Assembly: GCF_023913755.1 (NCBI RefSeq)
Contig: NZ_JAMXBJ010000041.1
Span: forward strand, 1 to 64,000
DNA from: Pseudarthrobacter cellobiosi
Lineage (GTDB): Bacteria > Actinomycetota > Actinomycetes > Actinomycetales > Micrococcaceae
Reading direction: 5' to 3'
Length of the DNA stretch: 64,000 nt
The notes below the pieces were generated by a model. The model ran no database searches and was not told the origin of the DNA. It saw only the letters and a program-made list of their open reading frames with translations. Both the position numbers and the translations under genes were made by a program. Shown one piece after another: positions 17,538 to 26,212 of this stretch (its first letter is position 1; each line of letters starts with the position of its first letter).

Positions 17538-18344
17538 GTGACTGAGCCGTTTTTTGATGCTTCCGGCGGTGCTGCCCGTCCCTCGCATCCCATTGCCATG
17601 GCCCACCGCGGATTCTCGCGGGAGGGGCTGGAGAACTCGATGGCCGCCTTCCGGGCCGCCGCCGAACTTGGCTATGTGTACCTCGAGACGGATGTGCACA
17701 CCACCTCCGATGGCGTGCTGCTGCTCTTCCACGACGACACCCTGGACCGGGTCACTGACGGCCGTGGCCGGATTTCCGAGCTGACCGCCACAGAGGTTTC
17801 CACCGCGCGGATCGGCGGGCGCGAGCCCGTGCCGCTCTTCGATGACCTGCTGATGGCCTTCCCGGCCGCCCGGCTGAACCTGGACGTCAAAGACTGGAAC
17901 TCCGTGCAAAGCCTTGCCGCCGGCATCGAACGGCACGGCGCGCATGACCGGGTCCTGGTGGCCAGTTTTTCAGACCGCCGACGCCGGGCGGTGCTGAAGC
18001 TGCTGAGCCGTCCGGTGGTGTCGTCGGCAGGGATGGTGACGAACGCGCTGTTCGTCCTGTTGGGTCCGGTGCTTCCGGCCGCGTGGCTGCGCTATGTGCT
18101 GCGGGGTCCGTTGCGGGATATCCAGGCGCTGCAGGTTCCGGTCCGGTACGGGGCGATCCGCGTGGTGACGCCTGCCTATGTGCGGCGGGCGCACGCCCTG
18201 GGCCTGGTGGTCCATGTGTGGACCATCAACCATCCCGCTGAGATGCACCGGTTGCTGGACCTGGGCGTGGACGGGATCGTGACCGACCGCGCGGATCTGC
18301 TGAAGCAGGTCCTGCAGGAGCGAGGCGAGTGGCCCGGCAGCTGA
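17538..18344 (+). CDS. Glycerophosphodiester phosphodiesterase
   Basis: Hydrolyses glycerophosphodiesters to glycerol-3-phosphate and an alcohol, with divalent metal. The GDPD barrel is clear: AHRGFSREGLENSMAAF with catalytic His and metal-binding Glu near residues 22-35, YLETDVHTTSDGVLLLFHDDTLDRVTDGRG with the second His, NLDVKD, and HVWTINHPAEM near the C-terminus. At 268 residues it is a UgpQ-like cytoplasmic form without signal peptide. The N-terminus before AHRG is short, so GTG at 17538 is the natural start. Confidence 0.9.
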   Translation: MTEPFFDASGGAARPSHPIAMAHRGFSREGLENSMAAFRAAAELGYVYLETDVHTTSDGVLLLFHDDTLDRVTDGRGRISELTATEVSTARIGGREPVPLFDDLLMAFPAARLNLDVKDWNSVQSLAAGIERHGAHDRVLVASFSDRRRRAVLKLLSRPVVSSAGMVTNALFVLLGPVLPAAWLRYVLRGPLRDIQALQVPVRYGAIRVVTPAYVRRAHALGLVVHVWTINHPAEMHRLLDLGVDGIVTDRADLLKQVLQERGEWPGS

Positions 18345-18417
18345 CCCGGATTCGAGCCTGCTGTTTTCGAGCGTGCCGGCACGCGCTGTGCCGCCGTATG
18401 CCGCCGCGTGGTCTACG

Positions 18418-19473
18418 TCAGTCGGAGCCGCCGGAACCGTCGGGACCGTGATCGGCTGCGGCGGCGAGGTGGCGGAACCCATCGGGGTCGAGCGGCGTAT
18501 TCCATGCCGCCCAATCCTTCGGCCGCACTGAGGGCCGGCCCAGCAGGTAGCCCTGGCCGGCGCTGAAGCCCAACTCGGTGAGGACCATCAGTTCCTCGGT
18601 GGTTTCAACACCTTCGGCCACAAGAACACTGCCGATCTGCTCCGCGAAGTCCACCAGGCACGCGGCCAGGGCGTGCTGGGAGGTATCCGTGTCCACGCCG
18701 CTGATCACATTCCTGCCCAGCTTGATGAAGTCGGGCCGCAGATGGAGCATCCGGCTCAGGGCGCCGGCGCCGGGGTGTGAATCATCGATTGCAATGCGCA
18801 GCCCGCGTTCCCGGAGCGGCGTAATTGCGGAAACGAAATGCGAGTATTCCTCGTCCGGAATTCCGTCTGTTAATTCGAGCACAATGCGGTCTATTGGCAG
18901 CTCGATGTGGTCAAACAATTCGGGCAGCCGGGGATCCAGGCATGACGTGGGGGAGATGTTCAGGGAGACATAGAGATGCGGGGGGAGTTTCGCGGCAGCG
19001 GCGGCTGCGGATGCGAGGGCCGAGAATTCCAGGTTGGCGCCCAAGCCAACGGCGGCAGCCTCGGCGAACCAGAGTTCCGCGCTTGCGCCGTCGTCGCTGA
19101 CAAAGCGCGACAACGCCTCTACGCCCACAACGGCCTTGGACTCGAGGCCGTAGATGGGCTGGAACGCGGTCATCAGCATCTGGTTTTCCAGCAGCGCGCT
19201 GATCCGTGACAGGCTGCGCAGGGAGTCCAGCTGCTCGGCCACCTGTGGCGGCATGGCGCTGAGAGGCTGCGGGAAGCGCGCGGTGTCGGGCGTATCCGCC
19301 TCGGTGGTGTCCTGTTGCCGGCGTTCCAGAAGATATTCGAGCAGGGCCCGTTCCGGCATGCCGGGGTTTTCCCCCAAGCGGTTGCTAAGGCGCTGACGTA
19401 TTGCCGCCCCGGCAGGATCGGAATCCGCCAAAACCGCCGCAATAACTCCCCAAGCTTGTACCCGAACCGTCAT
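18418..19473 (-). CDS. EAL-domain protein with degenerate loop-6 motif
   Basis: A 351-residue protein with a poorly conserved N-terminal 100 residues followed by an EAL domain. EALSRF, NISPTS, ELTD, FIKLGRNVI and AEGVET are present. The DDFGTG loop, which organises the metal site and dimer switch in active cyclic-di-GMP phosphodiesterases, reads DDSHPGAG. The two metal-binding Asp remain, so the enzyme could be weakly active or could serve as a cyclic-di-GMP sensor. It is the last gene of a signalling operon with the GGDEF-EAL protein and histidine kinase, after a 174-base, relatively AT-rich gap that could hold its own promoter. Confidence 0.85.
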   Translation of the reverse strand: MTVRVQAWGVIAAVLADSDPAGAAIRQRLSNRLGENPGMPERALLEYLLERRQQDTTEADTPDTARFPQPLSAMPPQVAEQLDSLRSLSRISALLENQMLMTAFQPIYGLESKAVVGVEALSRFVSDDGASAELWFAEAAAVGLGANLEFSALASAAAAAAKLPPHLYVSLNISPTSCLDPRLPELFDHIELPIDRIVLELTDGIPDEEYSHFVSAITPLRERGLRIAIDDSHPGAGALSRMLHLRPDFIKLGRNVISGVDTDTSQHALAACLVDFAEQIGSVLVAEGVETTEELMVLTELGFSAGQGYLLGRPSVRPKDWAAWNTPLDPDGFRHLAAAADHGPDGSGGSD

Positions 19474-19647
19474 TAGCAACGCCCCCAGTTGACGAAGTAA
19501 TGGCTCCTTGGACCCTTTATTTTCAAATTTCCAGATGCCTTCGGAATTCGCTACTTCTGATTAATGCCGATCTTCCTGGCCTCGAAGAATCGGATACCGC
19601 AACTTGATGGTATATCGGGATGATCAAAAAGCGCAGCCCTTAATCGA

Positions 19648-21186
19648 TCAACCTCTACTACTTTCGGAAGAAGTTTCCGCCAGCAGCGCAGGAATCCGTT
19701 CGGGCGGGACGGGTTTGCTGAAGAAATAGCCCTGTGCGCTGAGGCACCCGAGGTTCCGGAGATGCTCGGCCTGTTCCGCTGTTTCCACGCCTTCCCACAC
19801 GGCTTCGAGCCCGCAGGCGCGCACCAACTGCAGGACTGCAGCCACCAGTGCCGGCTGGCTGGGGTCTGTGCCCAGGCCCTCGATCAGGGACCGGTCCACT
19901 TTGACCCGGTCCACGGGGAGCCGGCGCAGGTAGCTGATGGAGGAGTATCCGGTACCGAAGTCGTCGATCTCGATCCCGACCCCCAGCCCGCGCAGCCCGC
20001 CCAGGGAATACCGGTCCAGTTCGTTGCCCCTGACGATGGCCGCTTCGGTCAGCTCCAGGACAACCTGCTCGGGACGGACGCCTGTCTGCTTGAGCACGGC
20101 GCGGACGTCCTCGATGAACTGCAGGCTCTGCAGATCCGTTGCGGAGATGTTGATCCGGACGGAAAACCGGCTGTCCACCAGGTCGGCATCAATCCAGGTG
20201 CGTAGCTGGCCTACAGCGGTGCCGAGCACCCACAGACCCAGTTCGGAGATCAGGCCGGCATCTTCTGCCAGCGGGATGAACTCGTCCGGCATGATGCGGC
20301 CGCGGGTGGGGTGGTCCCAGCGGATCAGGGCTTCCACCCCTTCAATGCGGCCGGTGCCCAGTTCAACCACGGGCTGGTAGTGCAGTACCAGCCCGTTGCC
20401 CTTGATGGCGGCCCGGAGATCCTCCAGGAGTTGGCTGCGGAGCCTGCGGATGAGCAGGAGCCCGGGTTCGAAGACGTGGAGCCGGTTCTGGCCCTCGGCT
20501 TTGGAGGCGTACATGGCCACATCGGCCTCCATCAGCATGTCCTCGGCCCTCTGCCCGGCCGCCCCGACGCTGAGTCCTACGCTCGCCCCGCAGTGGACGG
20601 TCCGGTCAGGCAGGTCGATGGGTTCCTTGATGGCTGCCAGGATGCGCTGGCCTACGACGGCGGCCTGGTCGGCGCCCGTGGCCGGCATAACGATGGCGAA
20701 CTCGTCCCCGCCCAGCCGGGCAACCACGTCGCTGGTCCGGACGGCGCTGCGGATGCGTTGCGCCACGGTGATCAGGACCTGATCGCCGGCAGTGTGACCG
20801 AGGGTGTCGTTGATGGATTTGAAGGCGTCAAGGTCAAGGAGGAGGATGACGGGCTGGCTGAGGGGATCGCCGTCGTGGTCCTGGGCGGACTTCAGCGCGG
20901 ACAGAAGCGCCGAGCGGTTGGCGAGGCCGGTGAGGGGATCCTGCATGGCCATCATCTGCATTTCGCGGTGGGCTTCGTGCAGCAGCTGTGTGCGGACCTC
21001 AACACGCTGCTCAAGCTCTTCGTAGATGATCTGCAGGTCCTCGGCCAGGAGGTTGGTGCCCATGATGATGGCGTCGAGCTCGTCCCGGGCCGGCGATACT
21101 TCTATCCGCGACTGGAGGTCTCCGGAGGCGAGCCGGACGATGCCATCGAGCAGCTGGGAGAGCCTGGGGTCATCGTCAGCGAACAT
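19648..21186 (-). CDS. GGDEF-EAL cyclic-di-GMP synthase/phosphodiesterase
   Basis: A 512-residue bifunctional signalling protein. Residues 1-60 look like a HAMP-type helical segment (DGIVRLASGDLQSRIEV, DELDAI) followed by a coiled coil up to about 95. The GGDEF domain has LLDLDAFKSINDTLGH and RLGGDEFAI with an intact active loop. The EAL domain has EALIRW, NISATD, ELTEAAI, IDDFGTGYSSISYL and KVDRSLI with WEGVET, so both active sites look complete. No membrane segment is seen. It begins 20 bases after the histidine kinase with AGGAGG five to six bases before the ATG, so the kinase probably feeds into cyclic-di-GMP turnover. Confidence 0.93.
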   Translation of the reverse strand: MFADDDPRLSQLLDGIVRLASGDLQSRIEVSPARDELDAIIMGTNLLAEDLQIIYEELEQRVEVRTQLLHEAHREMQMMAMQDPLTGLANRSALLSALKSAQDHDGDPLSQPVILLLDLDAFKSINDTLGHTAGDQVLITVAQRIRSAVRTSDVVARLGGDEFAIVMPATGADQAAVVGQRILAAIKEPIDLPDRTVHCGASVGLSVGAAGQRAEDMLMEADVAMYASKAEGQNRLHVFEPGLLLIRRLRSQLLEDLRAAIKGNGLVLHYQPVVELGTGRIEGVEALIRWDHPTRGRIMPDEFIPLAEDAGLISELGLWVLGTAVGQLRTWIDADLVDSRFSVRINISATDLQSLQFIEDVRAVLKQTGVRPEQVVLELTEAAIVRGNELDRYSLGGLRGLGVGIEIDDFGTGYSSISYLRRLPVDRVKVDRSLIEGLGTDPSQPALVAAVLQLVRACGLEAVWEGVETAEQAEHLRNLGCLSAQGYFFSKPVPPERIPALLAETSSESSRG

Positions 21187-21206
21187 CTGGTGCCTCCTTT
21201 TCGGGT

Positions 21207-22862
21207 TCAGGTTCCGTGGGACGCGTGGGCTCCAAGGCGGAGGTTCACGGTGACAGTGGTGCCAACGCCCAGCTCCGAGGTTACGTCAATGCGGCCGCCG
21301 TGGCGTTGGACGATGTCCTGCGTGATGGCGAGCCCAAGTCCGGTGCCCGGAACCGCCCCGGACATCGCGTTCGAGGCGCGGTAGAAGCGGGTGAAGATGT
21401 GGGCTATCTCGTCGCTGGAGATCCCCATCCCGGTGTCCGAGACGCTGACCGTCGCCCAGCGGGTGCCGTCTGCATCTGCCCGCGTCAGGCTGACGACATC
21501 GATCTGTCCGCCGCCGGGGGTGAACTTGATGGCATTGGAGACCAGATTCGTGAAAACCTGCTGCAGCTGAACCTCATCGGCCAGGATTTCCTGATCCTCC
21601 GATGCGGGGGCCATCACAATGGCGACGTTCTGCACTTTCGCGAGCGGCCTGAGCGCAGCGGTGACGATCTCCAGAGTCCGAGCCAGCCGGACAGGGGTCA
21701 GGTGCAGCGGGCTTTGTTCATGCCCGTTGCGGGAAACGCTCAGCATGTCTTCGATCAGCAACCGCAGCCGTTCGGTGTTCCTGACCACGATGTCCAGCAT
21801 CTGGTGGACCTCGCTGGACACGGGATCGGTCGTTTTCTCCTGGATCATGTCCAGGTACGCCATGATCGATGTCAGCGGCGTGCGGAGCTCATGGTTGACG
21901 GTGGCCAGGAAGTCTGTTTTGGCTTTGTCCAGCTGCTGGAGCTGCTTGACCACCTGCTGCTGGCTGGTGATCAGGTGGCTTTGGATCAGGCCGTGGGCGG
22001 TATTGCCGGCCACGTGCTGGATCAGTGCCAGCTCGGCCCGCGACCATTCCCTGGGCGAGTTAAGCAGGGCGATCCAGATAATTCCCAAGGACGAGCTGCC
22101 CTCCCCCATCGGGACGGCCACGGATGCGGCTGCGCGCAGTTTCGCGAGTTCGGCCGGCAGTTGGACGTCGCCGGTGCCCAGCGGTGCGAACGCTCCGTCG
22201 GCCGTCAGGGCTTCAGCCCGCGACCACAGCACGTCGGCCGTCCTGCGCACCGGGGCTTCGTCCGTGAACAATCGTTCGGGCAGCGGAGCCAGGCCGGGCC
22301 GCTGCCACTGGGCGGTGATGGGTGGCACCCTGTCGTCGTCGAATGTGGTCAGCCAGACGCGGTCCGCGCCGAACGTCTCGCCGAACCCCCTGACCACAAA
22401 GTCGGCGATCTGTTGCGGATGGTTGGTTCCGCGGACCGCCGCGGATACCTGCCGCAGCCTTTCGCGGAGCGTCTCCGCTTCCTGCCGCGCTTCATTCCGG
22501 CGGGAGACCAGGTTGATCAGGGCTGTGGCGCGGTGGACGAGTTCCTTGGCAGCAGGCGGCTTGGCGATGGAGTCCCGTACGCCGGCATGCTCCACTGACT
22601 TGACCTCTGCCGGGCTGTCGAGATCCACGAGGACCAGCACAGGGGCGGTCGCGTCGACGTCGGAGAGTGAACTGTCCAGGATCAGGACGGAGGGCTCGCG
22701 CTGGTCCAGAAGCGCCGACAGGCTGGCGGCGTCGCCGGCAGTGTTGACCGTGAAGCCCGCCGCCTCCAGTGCCGCCGTGGTGAATTCCCGGCGCCCGGCG
22801 TCGGGGTCCGCAACGACAGCCAGGTATGGCACGGTTGCGAAATGTGGTGTGTTCGCTGGCAA
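21207..22862 (-). CDS. Hybrid histidine kinase with N-terminal receiver-like domain and GAF
   Basis: A soluble sensor kinase of 551 residues. Residues about 10-115 resemble a receiver domain (acidic pair in VADPDAG, LILDSSL with the phosphoacceptor-type Asp, AKPP Lys), though shortened. About 130-290 form a GAF-like sensor. The HisKA box is FLATVNHELRTPLTSI with the phospho-His, and the ATPase domain has NLVSNAIKFTP, DTGMGI, FTRFYR and GTGLGLAI. No membrane helix is present, so the signal is cytosolic or comes by phosphotransfer. No separate response regulator lies nearby. The start is TTG after AAGGGGGCAGG. It heads the operon with the two cyclic-di-GMP genes. Confidence 0.9.
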   Translation of the reverse strand: MPANTPHFATVPYLAVVADPDAGRREFTTAALEAAGFTVNTAGDAASLSALLDQREPSVLILDSSLSDVDATAPVLVLVDLDSPAEVKSVEHAGVRDSIAKPPAAKELVHRATALINLVSRRNEARQEAETLRERLRQVSAAVRGTNHPQQIADFVVRGFGETFGADRVWLTTFDDDRVPPITAQWQRPGLAPLPERLFTDEAPVRRTADVLWSRAEALTADGAFAPLGTGDVQLPAELAKLRAAASVAVPMGEGSSSLGIIWIALLNSPREWSRAELALIQHVAGNTAHGLIQSHLITSQQQVVKQLQQLDKAKTDFLATVNHELRTPLTSIMAYLDMIQEKTTDPVSSEVHQMLDIVVRNTERLRLLIEDMLSVSRNGHEQSPLHLTPVRLARTLEIVTAALRPLAKVQNVAIVMAPASEDQEILADEVQLQQVFTNLVSNAIKFTPGGGQIDVVSLTRADADGTRWATVSVSDTGMGISSDEIAHIFTRFYRASNAMSGAVPGTGLGLAITQDIVQRHGGRIDVTSELGVGTTVTVNLRLGAHASHGT

Positions 22863-22875
22863 ACCTGCCCCCTTC

Positions 22876-22910
22876 GCTCCTGAGTGAGCACCCGCTTGCT
22901 CCTGACTGAG
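22876..22910. promoter_or_regulatory. Direct repeats in the divergent kinase/STAS promoter
   Basis: GCTCCTGAGTGAG (22876-22888) and GCTCCTGACTGAG (22898-22910) repeat at a 22-base period, two helical turns, in the 104-base space between the divergent histidine kinase and STAS-like genes. This arrangement is typical of a two-site operator; the binding protein is unknown. Confidence 0.45.
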
Positions 22911-22966
22911 TACATTGTAGGGTGGCGGAGCACACCTGTTCCTATAAGAATGCGCGGAGGGTAATC

Positions 22967-23353
22967 GTGACGAGTCAGCCTGCAGAAGCAGCCAAGGCGG
23001 ACCTGACGCTGGATGGACAGGGTGTTATCCAGCTGAAGTGGCCGCGGGGTGTGTCCATCACGGAATCCGACGCCGAGGCGGCCATGCAGAAGGTTAATGA
23101 CCTGTGTGGGGCCCGCCGACACCCCATGCTGGTGGATATGGCCGCCACGGCCCAGGTCAGCCGGGGAGCCCGTGCCGTTTTTGGCCGCCCCTGCCAGGCC
23201 TCCCGCATTGCGCTACTGGGGGCGTCGCCGGTTGACAAAGTACTGGCCAACTTCATCCTGGGCATCAACAAACTGCCCTGCCCCACGCGGTTCTTTACGT
23301 CCCGAGACGACGCCATGGCCTGGCTGCTGAAGGAGCCCGCGGCCACAGCCTGA
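22967..23353 (+). CDS. STAS-like (SpoIIAA-superfamily) small protein
   Basis: A 128-residue protein resembling the actinobacterial DUF7793/STAS-like group. The pattern LTLDGQGVIQLKWPRGVSITESDAEAA, then HPMLVDMAATAQVSRGARAVF and RIALLGASPVDKVLANFIL, ends with PTRFFTSRDDAMAWLL, the order of strands and helices of SpoIIAA/STAS proteins. Relatives often sit next to histidine kinases and cyclic-di-GMP genes, which fits its divergent position here; partner switching or a modulatory role is inferred. GTG is chosen as start because GGAGGG stands five to six bases before it. Confidence 0.7.
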   Translation: MTSQPAEAAKADLTLDGQGVIQLKWPRGVSITESDAEAAMQKVNDLCGARRHPMLVDMAATAQVSRGARAVFGRPCQASRIALLGASPVDKVLANFILGINKLPCPTRFFTSRDDAMAWLLKEPAATA

Positions 23354-23395
23354 ACGGACCAGCCCGGCCAAACGGCCGCGGCGTGTTTGGCGTCC

Positions 23396-23401
23396 TATAT
23401 T
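23396..23401 (+). promoter_or_regulatory. -10 box for leaderless methyltransferase gene
   Basis: TATATT is followed by six bases and ATG at 23408. The box is close to consensus and there is no ribosome site. Confidence 0.55.
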
Positions 23402-23407
23402 TGTACG

Positions 23408-24232
23408 ATGTCATCCCCAGCGAAACCGGTGCTAGCCGCCTTGCGGAAGTACCTGATCCTGCCCAAACTGATCAGGCTGTCCTGGTCGGCTCCGAAGAAC
23501 AGGACCATGGCCTGGGACAGGTATTGGGCCGGAATCGCCAGGACGGGCGCCCGGAGTGACGTGCTGTGGGACTCGGGCACTGACCACGAACTGCTGGGCT
23601 ACCGGGACGTCCTGCAGCGGCACTTCGATCCCAGCCTTCCCGTGGTGGATGTGGGGTGCGGGCACGGCGCCTTCAGCCGCGCGCTGACAGCGTTTTCACC
23701 CCAGGTCCTGGGCGTTGACGTGTCTGCGAACGCGGTGGCCCGTGCCCGGGACGAATCGGCGGGCGTTGAGGGTGTCAGCTACCTGGCCCGTGACATGACC
23801 GAGCTGGGGGCGGCTTCCGGGCTGGTGGGATCCACGGATGCCAACGTCTTTGTCCGTGGCGTGCTGCATGTCCTGACCCCGGCCGATCAGGCCGCGCTTC
23901 TGGAAAATCTGAGGGAGCTCGTGGGCGCCCGTGGCACAGTCTTCCTGGCGGAGACGAACTTCCAGGGCAATCCGGTGGAGTATGTCGCCCACCTGGGTGC
24001 GTCACTGCGGAGCATCCCGGCCGCGCTGGAGCTGGCGATCCGGAAACTGCCCATGCCGGGCCACTTCGGACCGGAGGAGCTCGCCCGTGTGATGCCGAAG
24101 GACCGGTGGACGCTGGTGGAGGACGGGGCCGCCACCATCGAGACGAACCCGCTGATGGACGCTGCGGGGAACAGCCGCGTACCGGGCTACTTTGCGGTGC
24201 TCAAGCCCAAGGATCCCGACGCCGACCGGTAG
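23408..24232 (+). CDS. Class I SAM-dependent methyltransferase
   Basis: A 274-residue Rossmann-fold methyltransferase. VVDVGCGHGAFSRAL (motif I, SAM-binding glycines), VLGVDVSANAVARAR (motif II acidic end), and VRGVLHVLTPADQAALLENLRELV (motifs for the later strands) are clear. The C-terminal 90 residues are family-specific and do not reveal the substrate. An N-terminal basic/aromatic segment (LPKLIRLSWSAPKNRTMAWDRYW) may contact a membrane or partner. It is transcribed from a near-consensus -10 directly before the ATG, and is followed by glycerate kinase on the same strand. Confidence 0.85.
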   Translation: MSSPAKPVLAALRKYLILPKLIRLSWSAPKNRTMAWDRYWAGIARTGARSDVLWDSGTDHELLGYRDVLQRHFDPSLPVVDVGCGHGAFSRALTAFSPQVLGVDVSANAVARARDESAGVEGVSYLARDMTELGAASGLVGSTDANVFVRGVLHVLTPADQAALLENLRELVGARGTVFLAETNFQGNPVEYVAHLGASLRSIPAALELAIRKLPMPGHFGPEELARVMPKDRWTLVEDGAATIETNPLMDAAGNSRVPGYFAVLKPKDPDADR

Positions 24233-24304
24233 GGGGCGTCCCGTGCTGTCCGCATGCCGGATTGGGCAAGCGCTTTCCTGGACTTGGCTGGCATGATGGA
24301 CGGC

Positions 24305-25429
24305 ATGCGCATTCTCATTGCTCCGGACAAGTTCAAGGGCTCGCTCACCGCCGCGGAGGCCGCCGCCGCCATCGCCGAAGGTGCGCTGCGCGTCTACCCG
24401 GACGCTGTCGCCAACCAGTTTCCAATCGCCGACGGCGGTGAAGGAACCCTGGAGGCTGCCTTTTCGGCCGGCTACGAGGAGCGGCTCAACGCCGTCGTGG
24501 GTCCCATCCTCGCCCCCGTGGGCGCCGCCTGGGCCATCCGGAAGAACGCCGGTGGCGGTGCTACCGCCGTCATCGAGACGGCGCAGGCCTCCGGCCTGGC
24601 CGAGATGGAGCCCACCCCCGCCAACGCCCTGCGGGCCCACAGCTACGGCTGCGGACAGCTGATCGCCGCGGCCCTCGACGCCGGAGCCACCGAGATTGTG
24701 CTGGGTCTGGGCGGATCGGCCATGACCGACGGCGGCAGCGGGGCCCTGCGCGCGCTGGGCCTCAAGCCGCTGGACGCCGCCGGCAACGTTGTCCCGCTGG
24801 GCGGCGGATCACTCGCCGACGTCGCAGCCTTGGACACCACCGGACTGGACCCGCGCCTGTCCGCCGTCTCTTTCAGGATCGCCGTGGACGTCCAGAACCC
24901 GCTCTATGGCCACACAGGCGCGGCCCACGTCTTCGGGGCCCAGAAGGGCGCCGACGACGAGGCAATGGAAGAGCTCGACGCCGGTCTCCGCAACTGGGCG
25001 TCCGTGCTCCGCGAGGCCACTGACCGGGACGTCAACATCCCGGGCGCCGGGGCGGCGGGCGGCTTCCCGGCGTCGTTCCTTGCCTTCACCAACGCCCGGC
25101 TGGAAGGCGGGTTCGAGCTCGTCGCCGGGCTCACCGGCCTCGCGGGCCAACTGGACAACGCGGACCTGGTGATCACCGGCGAGGGTTCCATGGACTCGCA
25201 GTCGCTGACCGGCAAGGCCCCCATCGCGCTCGCTGACGCAGCCCGGGAGCGCGGGATCCCGGTGATCGTGGTGGCGGGGCGGATCCTGGTCACGCCCGAG
25301 GACCTGGCCAGCCACGGCGTGGTAGCCGCAGCGCAGCTGCTGGATGTCGCGGCCAGCCCGGAAGACGCCGTCGCCAACGCCGCAAAATACCTGGCCTGGG
25401 CCACCAGCCAGGTCCTGGAAGGCGCCTGA
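24305..25429 (+). CDS. glxK: Glycerate kinase (GlxK/GarK family)
   Basis: Phosphorylates D-glycerate with ATP, feeding glyoxylate or glucarate breakdown into glycolysis; family members of this type give 2-phosphoglycerate. The 374-residue protein shows IAPDKFKGSLTAAEAA at the N-terminus, IADGGEGT, the Gly-rich LGLGGSAMTDGGSGAL, LYGHTGAAHVFGAQKGA, GAAGGFPAS and VITGEGSMDSQSLTGKAP, all characteristic. The start at MRILIAP fits the family; the longer reading adds non-homologous residues. It stands alone, 72 bases after the methyltransferase gene and convergent with a membrane-protein gene. Confidence 0.93.
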   Translation: MRILIAPDKFKGSLTAAEAAAAIAEGALRVYPDAVANQFPIADGGEGTLEAAFSAGYEERLNAVVGPILAPVGAAWAIRKNAGGGATAVIETAQASGLAEMEPTPANALRAHSYGCGQLIAAALDAGATEIVLGLGGSAMTDGGSGALRALGLKPLDAAGNVVPLGGGSLADVAALDTTGLDPRLSAVSFRIAVDVQNPLYGHTGAAHVFGAQKGADDEAMEELDAGLRNWASVLREATDRDVNIPGAGAAGGFPASFLAFTNARLEGGFELVAGLTGLAGQLDNADLVITGEGSMDSQSLTGKAPIALADAARERGIPVIVVAGRILVTPEDLASHGVVAAAQLLDVAASPEDAVANAAKYLAWATSQVLEGA

Positions 25430-25499
25430 AGCCCGCCCCCCCGGCGGCAAGCGCCCCCAGCGGCACCGGGCTTACTGCGGCGGCCTAGGCGCGCGCTGC

Positions 25500-26162
25500 T
25501 CAGGCCCCGGTCTCGTAATGCGGCTCGGCCACCGGCTTGGACTCCGGTGAGCCCTTTTCACGGAGGTAGACGGAGGCGCCCACCAGGACCGCCACGGCGA
25601 GGAATTCGCTTTGCCAGTTCTGGAAGGATTCGAACCAGAACCTGCTGGTGGCCAAGTACTGCAGCACGGTGATGGCGGGCTGGCCGTGGGTTTGCTGCTC
25701 CTCGTTGTAGGCCGACGTTCCGCCGGCGGCGTGCAGGCTGAACGAGGCAACAAACAGCAGCAGCAGGAGTATGGACAGGGAGTGTTCATACAGCTTCAGC
25801 ACCAGGCCGCCGCGCTTCACCGGCCACGGCGTGGCCTTACTGATGGTGGCATCGCGCGGATCTTGGTCCTGCGGCGCAGCCTTGCCCACGGGCTTGGATT
25901 CGGAGGACCCCTTCTGGAAAAGGAACACGGTCAGGATCACGTACATGGCCATCTGCAGGAACTCGGATTCCCAGTTTTCAAACGTGGCCTCCACAAAATT
26001 GCCCGTAGACAGGTACTCCAGAACCGAGACTCCCGGCTGCCCGTGGGCCGCCTGGTCCTCGCTGTACGCGGCAGCTCCGGAGAGGATCATGCCAACAAAA
26101 AACGCCAGGAACAGTCCGGCGTTGGCGAGCAAAAGCCCGTGTTCCTTGGCCCACGTGCGCAT
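25500..26162 (-). CDS. DUF6766 membrane protein with internal duplication
   Basis: A 220-residue membrane protein of unknown function built from two similar halves. Each half has a first helix, a segment of the form (E)DQ/EEQ..HGQP..(S/T)VL(E/Q)YL, a Trp-Glu/Gln-Ser-Glu-Phe-Leu motif (NWESEFL in half 1, NWQSEFL in half 2), a second helix, and a polar (F/Y)..KGS.ESKPV tail. Four membrane helices in total. It lies next to a DUF6328 gene on the same strand, and homologs are common in soil actinobacteria, often near stress genes. ATG at 26162 is chosen because AAGGAG stands five to six bases before it. Confidence 0.75.
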   Translation of the reverse strand: MRTWAKEHGLLLANAGLFLAFFVGMILSGAAAYSEDQAAHGQPGVSVLEYLSTGNFVEATFENWESEFLQMAMYVILTVFLFQKGSSESKPVGKAAPQDQDPRDATISKATPWPVKRGGLVLKLYEHSLSILLLLLFVASFSLHAAGGTSAYNEEQQTHGQPAITVLQYLATSRFWFESFQNWQSEFLAVAVLVGASVYLREKGSPESKPVAEPHYETGA

Positions 26163-26212
26163 GTGCACTCCTTCGAATGGATCCCCTGCAGCTTGCTGGC
26201 TTGTTGGCCTGG

